From Bradyrhizobium yuanmingense (lineage in GTDB: Bacteria; Pseudomonadota; Alphaproteobacteria; Rhizobiales; Xanthobacteraceae), in assembly GCF_029167105.1 (NCBI RefSeq), contig NZ_JARFML010000005.1, positions 1 through 64,000 of the forward strand: a stretch of 64,000 nt of DNA, in the 5' to 3' direction. Below the pieces are notes generated by a model. The model was given only the letters and a program-made list of their open reading frames with translations, was not told the origin of the DNA and made no database searches. Below, one piece after another: positions 61,864 to 64,000 of the stretch; within the stretch, counting starts at the first letter, position 1, and each line of letters begins with the position of its first letter. The position numbers and the translations under genes are program-made.

Positions 61864-63758
61864 TGTCCTATCACGAGGCATCGACGATCGCCGCCGCCGA
61901 TGCGCCGCGGCTCGAGCAAGACGATCGCCCGACGTTGCGTTTCGTCACCTGCGGCAGCGTCGACGACGGCAAGAGCACGCTGGTCGGCCGGCTGCTCTAT
62001 GATTCGAAGACGCTGCTCGACGACCAGCTCGACGCGCTCGCCTCGGAGAGCAAGACCGCCGGCACCACCGGCGGCGACCTGGACTTCGCGCTGCTGGTCG
62101 ACGGGTTGCAGGCCGAGCGCGAGCAGGGCATCACCATCGACGTGGCCTACCGCTTCTTCGCCACGAAGCTGCGCCGCTTCATCGTCGCCGACACGCCGGG
62201 GCATGCGCAGTATACGCGCAACATGGCGACCGGCGCCTCCAATGCCGATCTCGCCGTGGTGCTGGTCGACGCGCGCAAGGGCGTGATCACGCAGACGCGC
62301 CGCCACAGCCACATCCTGTCGCTGCTCGGCATCCGCCACGTCGTGCTCGCCGTGAACAAGATGGACCTGATCGGATTTGACGGCGATCGCTTCGCTTGCA
62401 TCACCGCCGAATACCTGACTCTGGCCGGCCAGCTCGGGATCTCCCAGGTTCAGTGCATCCCGGTCGTTGCGCCCGACGGCGACAACATCGTCGCTGCGAG
62501 CACGCGCATGCCCTGGTACGAGGGGCCGACCATTACGGCCTATCTGGAATCCGTGGACGTCGCCGGCGACGCCTCGCAGCAGCCGTTCCGGCTGCCGGTG
62601 CAGTGGGTGAGCCGGCCGCATGCGAATTTTCGCGGCTTCTGCGGACGGATCGCGAGCGGAACGATCGCGGTGGGCGATGCCGTTCGCGCGCAACCGTCGG
62701 GACACCAGACCCGCATCGCGCGCATTCTCACGCCCGCCGGCGAGCGCAATCACGCAAGGTCGGGCGAGTCCATCACCCTAACGCTCGCCGATGAGATCGA
62801 CGTCAGCCGCGGCGACGTGCTGACCGCCGCATCTGCAGCGCCGGTGTCGGATCAGCTCGCGGCCCATCTCGTCTGGTTCGATGGCGAGGCCATGGTCGCC
62901 GGCCGGCGCTATCTGCTCCGGTGCGGCACCGCCTCGACGGGCGCGGTGATCACGGAACTCAAGCACCGGATCGCCATCGACACCATGGCGCGGGAAAGCG
63001 CCACCACGCTCGACGTCAACGAGATCGGCTATGTCCATCTCGATCTCGACCGCCCGCTGGTGTTCGAGGCCTACCGCGACAACCGCGAGATGGGCAGTTT
63101 CATCCTGATCGACCCGATCAGCCATCGCACTGCCGCGGCGGGAATGATCGACATGTCGCTCCGCCGCGCCACCAACGTTCATTGGCAGCGGCTTGCGGTC
63201 GACAAATCCGTGCGAGCCCGGCTGAAGCAGCAACGTCCCTGCGTGCTCTGGTTCACGGGGCTGAGCGGCGCCGGCAAATCGACCATCGCCAATCTCGTCG
63301 ACAGCCGGCTTGCCGAGCTCGGGCGCCATGCCGCGTTGCTCGACGGCGACAATCTTCGTCACGGCATCAACCGCGACCTCGGCTTTTCCAACGCGGAGAG
63401 AACGGAGAACGTCCGGCGCGTCGCGGAGATCGCGGGGCTGTTCGTCGAGGCCGGCTTGATCGCGCTGGTGGCGCTGATCTCGCCGTTCCGCAGCGAGCGC
63501 GAGCTGGCGCGCCAGCGGCTCGCAACGGGCGAGTTCATCGAGATCCATGTCGCGACGCCGCTTGCCGAATGCGAGCGCCGCGATCCCAAGGGGCTCTATC
63601 GCAAGGCTAGGTCGGGCCAGCTGCCGGCATTCACCGGCATCGATCATCCCTATGAAGCGCCGCTGGCGCCCGACATCACCATCGACACCTCGGAAATGTC
63701 GAGCGAGGCGGCCTGCGAGCGCATCATCCGCTACTTGCGAGCGCACAATTACCTGTAG
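61863..63758 (+). CDS. cysNC: Bifunctional sulfate adenylyltransferase subunit 1/APS kinase (CysNC/NodQ)
   Basis: A 631-residue fusion. The N-terminal GTPase (CysN) has GSVDDGKSTLVGRLL (residues ~31-45), DTPGHAQYTRNM and LAVNKMDL; GTP hydrolysis drives APS synthesis with CysD. The C-terminal APS kinase has the P-loop GLSGAGKSTIANLV (from residue 466), then DGDNLRHGINRDLGFS and ISPFRSERELAR, so the protein also makes PAPS. The fusion is the NodQ arrangement. With the sulfotransferase the operon encodes sulfate activation and use. No cysH or sulfite genes are nearby, which favours sulfation over assimilation. Confidence 0.96.
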   Translation: MSYHEASTIAAADAPRLEQDDRPTLRFVTCGSVDDGKSTLVGRLLYDSKTLLDDQLDALASESKTAGTTGGDLDFALLVDGLQAEREQGITIDVAYRFFATKLRRFIVADTPGHAQYTRNMATGASNADLAVVLVDARKGVITQTRRHSHILSLLGIRHVVLAVNKMDLIGFDGDRFACITAEYLTLAGQLGISQVQCIPVVAPDGDNIVAASTRMPWYEGPTITAYLESVDVAGDASQQPFRLPVQWVSRPHANFRGFCGRIASGTIAVGDAVRAQPSGHQTRIARILTPAGERNHARSGESITLTLADEIDVSRGDVLTAASAAPVSDQLAAHLVWFDGEAMVAGRRYLLRCGTASTGAVITELKHRIAIDTMARESATTLDVNEIGYVHLDLDRPLVFEAYRDNREMGSFILIDPISHRTAAAGMIDMSLRRATNVHWQRLAVDKSVRARLKQQRPCVLWFTGLSGAGKSTIANLVDSRLAELGRHAALLDGDNLRHGINRDLGFSNAERTENVRRVAEIAGLFVEAGLIALVALISPFRSERELARQRLATGEFIEIHVATPLAECERRDPKGLYRKARSGQLPAFTGIDHPYEAPLAPDITIDTSEMSSEAACERIIRYLRAHNYL

Positions 63759-63792
63759 CGACCGGGACGAGTTCTGCCTCGGATGCAACGGC

Positions 63793-63825
63793 GTCATGGC
63801 CGGGCTTGTCCCGGCCATCCACGCC
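63793..63825. repeat. Short palindromic repeat after cysNC
   Basis: TCATGGCCGGGCTTGTCCC, then GGCCATCCACGCCG: GGCCGGG and CCCGGCC arms around CTTGT. Related to family D. Confidence 0.65.
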
Positions 63826-63878
63826 GCCGCAATCGGGTACCCCGAGAGGATAGAGCCCTCACCGGCGCCGTCGGCGCG

Positions 63879-63901
63879 ACCTCTCCCGCAAGCGGAGAGG
63901 T
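63879..63901. repeat. Hairpin before the DUF1674 gene stop
   Basis: ACCTCTCC-CGCAAGC-GGAGAGGT, a perfect 8-bp stem. It lies in the 155-base gap between convergent cysNC and DUF1674 and may end transcription of the latter. Confidence 0.55.
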
Positions 63902-63913
63902 TAAGTAAGCGCC

Positions 63914-64000
63914 TCAGAAGTCGGAAGCGATGCCCTTGCGCTCCCAATCGCCGTAGCGGGTGGGCTCGGGCCCCTGCGGCCCCTGCAGCTCCTTCGCCTT
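63914..64000 (-). CDS. DUF1674/SDHAF4-like protein, C-terminal part
   Basis: Only the last 28 residues lie in the window; the start is beyond its end. They read ...GPEPTRYGDWERKGIASDF, the exact kind of C-terminus that defines DUF1674, the family of the succinate dehydrogenase assembly factor SDHAF4. In mitochondria that factor helps FAD-loaded SdhA. Short alphaproteobacterial members are usually 60-90 residues. Too short for the usual ORF search but well supported by the motif. Confidence 0.85.
   Translation of the reverse strand, partial: KAKELQGPQGPEPTRYGDWERKGIASDF

Noticed and set aside
59876-63758. Calling the sulfation operon a nodulation (nodHPQ) locus
   Set aside because: No nodABC, nod boxes or other symbiosis genes nearby, and the sulfotransferase does not visibly resemble NodH.

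Overview
The window looks like a chromosomal segment of a GC-rich alphaproteobacterium, most likely Bradyrhizobium or a close relative in Nitrobacteraceae. The grounds are the hemD / Mic60-like / hemY run, the yggT-DUF167-folD run, an IalB-family protein, a TAXI-type binding protein, a eukaryote-like topoisomerase IB, and many intergenic palindromic repeats of the kind common in bradyrhizobia. The genus is inference. I see no rRNA operon, prophage, transposase or CRISPR array, and no nod, nif or fix genes.

Layout. 1-10 kb: 3' part of an OmpA-like protein, a homocysteine S-methyltransferase-like gene, a TetR regulator, a PhoA-type phosphatase, argG, a PAP2 phosphatase, then rlmN with two paralogous small membrane genes behind it. 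10-20 kb: IalB-like protein, an SDR resembling 2,4-dienoyl-CoA reductase divergent from a quinone oxidoreductase, a DUF1232 protein, pterin dehydratase, a membrane-anchored TAXI protein, a PhoD-type phosphatase, a receiver protein and a Crp/Fnr regulator. 19.3-21.8 kb: a tightly overlapping three-gene operon (divergent Lgt-like membrane protein, cysteine-rich radical SAM enzyme resembling the Tes lipid-coupling family, small membrane protein), the most interesting system here. 22-32 kb: typA, an amine oxidase, a four-gene operon (hydrolase, DUF2269, SDR-DoxX fusion, DCC protein), GNAT, ppa, folD-DUF167-yggT, tRNA-Ala(CGC).

32-44 kb: crotonase, glutamine amidotransferase, SDR, TerB-like protein, a class III cyclase, a Tat-exported hydrolase followed by a P450, an MFS transporter with a C-terminal soluble domain, two cysteine-rich small secreted proteins, a polysaccharide deacetylase, a secreted small protein and tRNA-Thr(CGT). 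Three CRP-like palindromes lie in the upstream regions of these small secreted genes. 44-54 kb: hemY, Mic60-like gene and hemD facing away from tsaD-gpsA-EVE; a second class III cyclase; an SRPBCC protein; topoisomerase IB. 54-64 kb: acs, L,D-transpeptidase, thermonuclease, chemoreceptor, then a compact sulfation operon (sulfotransferase, cysD, cysNC fusion) that could make PAPS and use it; the window ends in a DUF1674/SDHAF4-like gene.

Most genes are housekeeping or envelope functions. Three groups suggest coordinated, poorly described work: the Lgt-like/radical SAM operon (lipid modification by inference), the sulfotransferase-PAPS operon, and the small secreted proteins sharing CRP-like sites. 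All family names come from motif recognition by eye; no database search was run.
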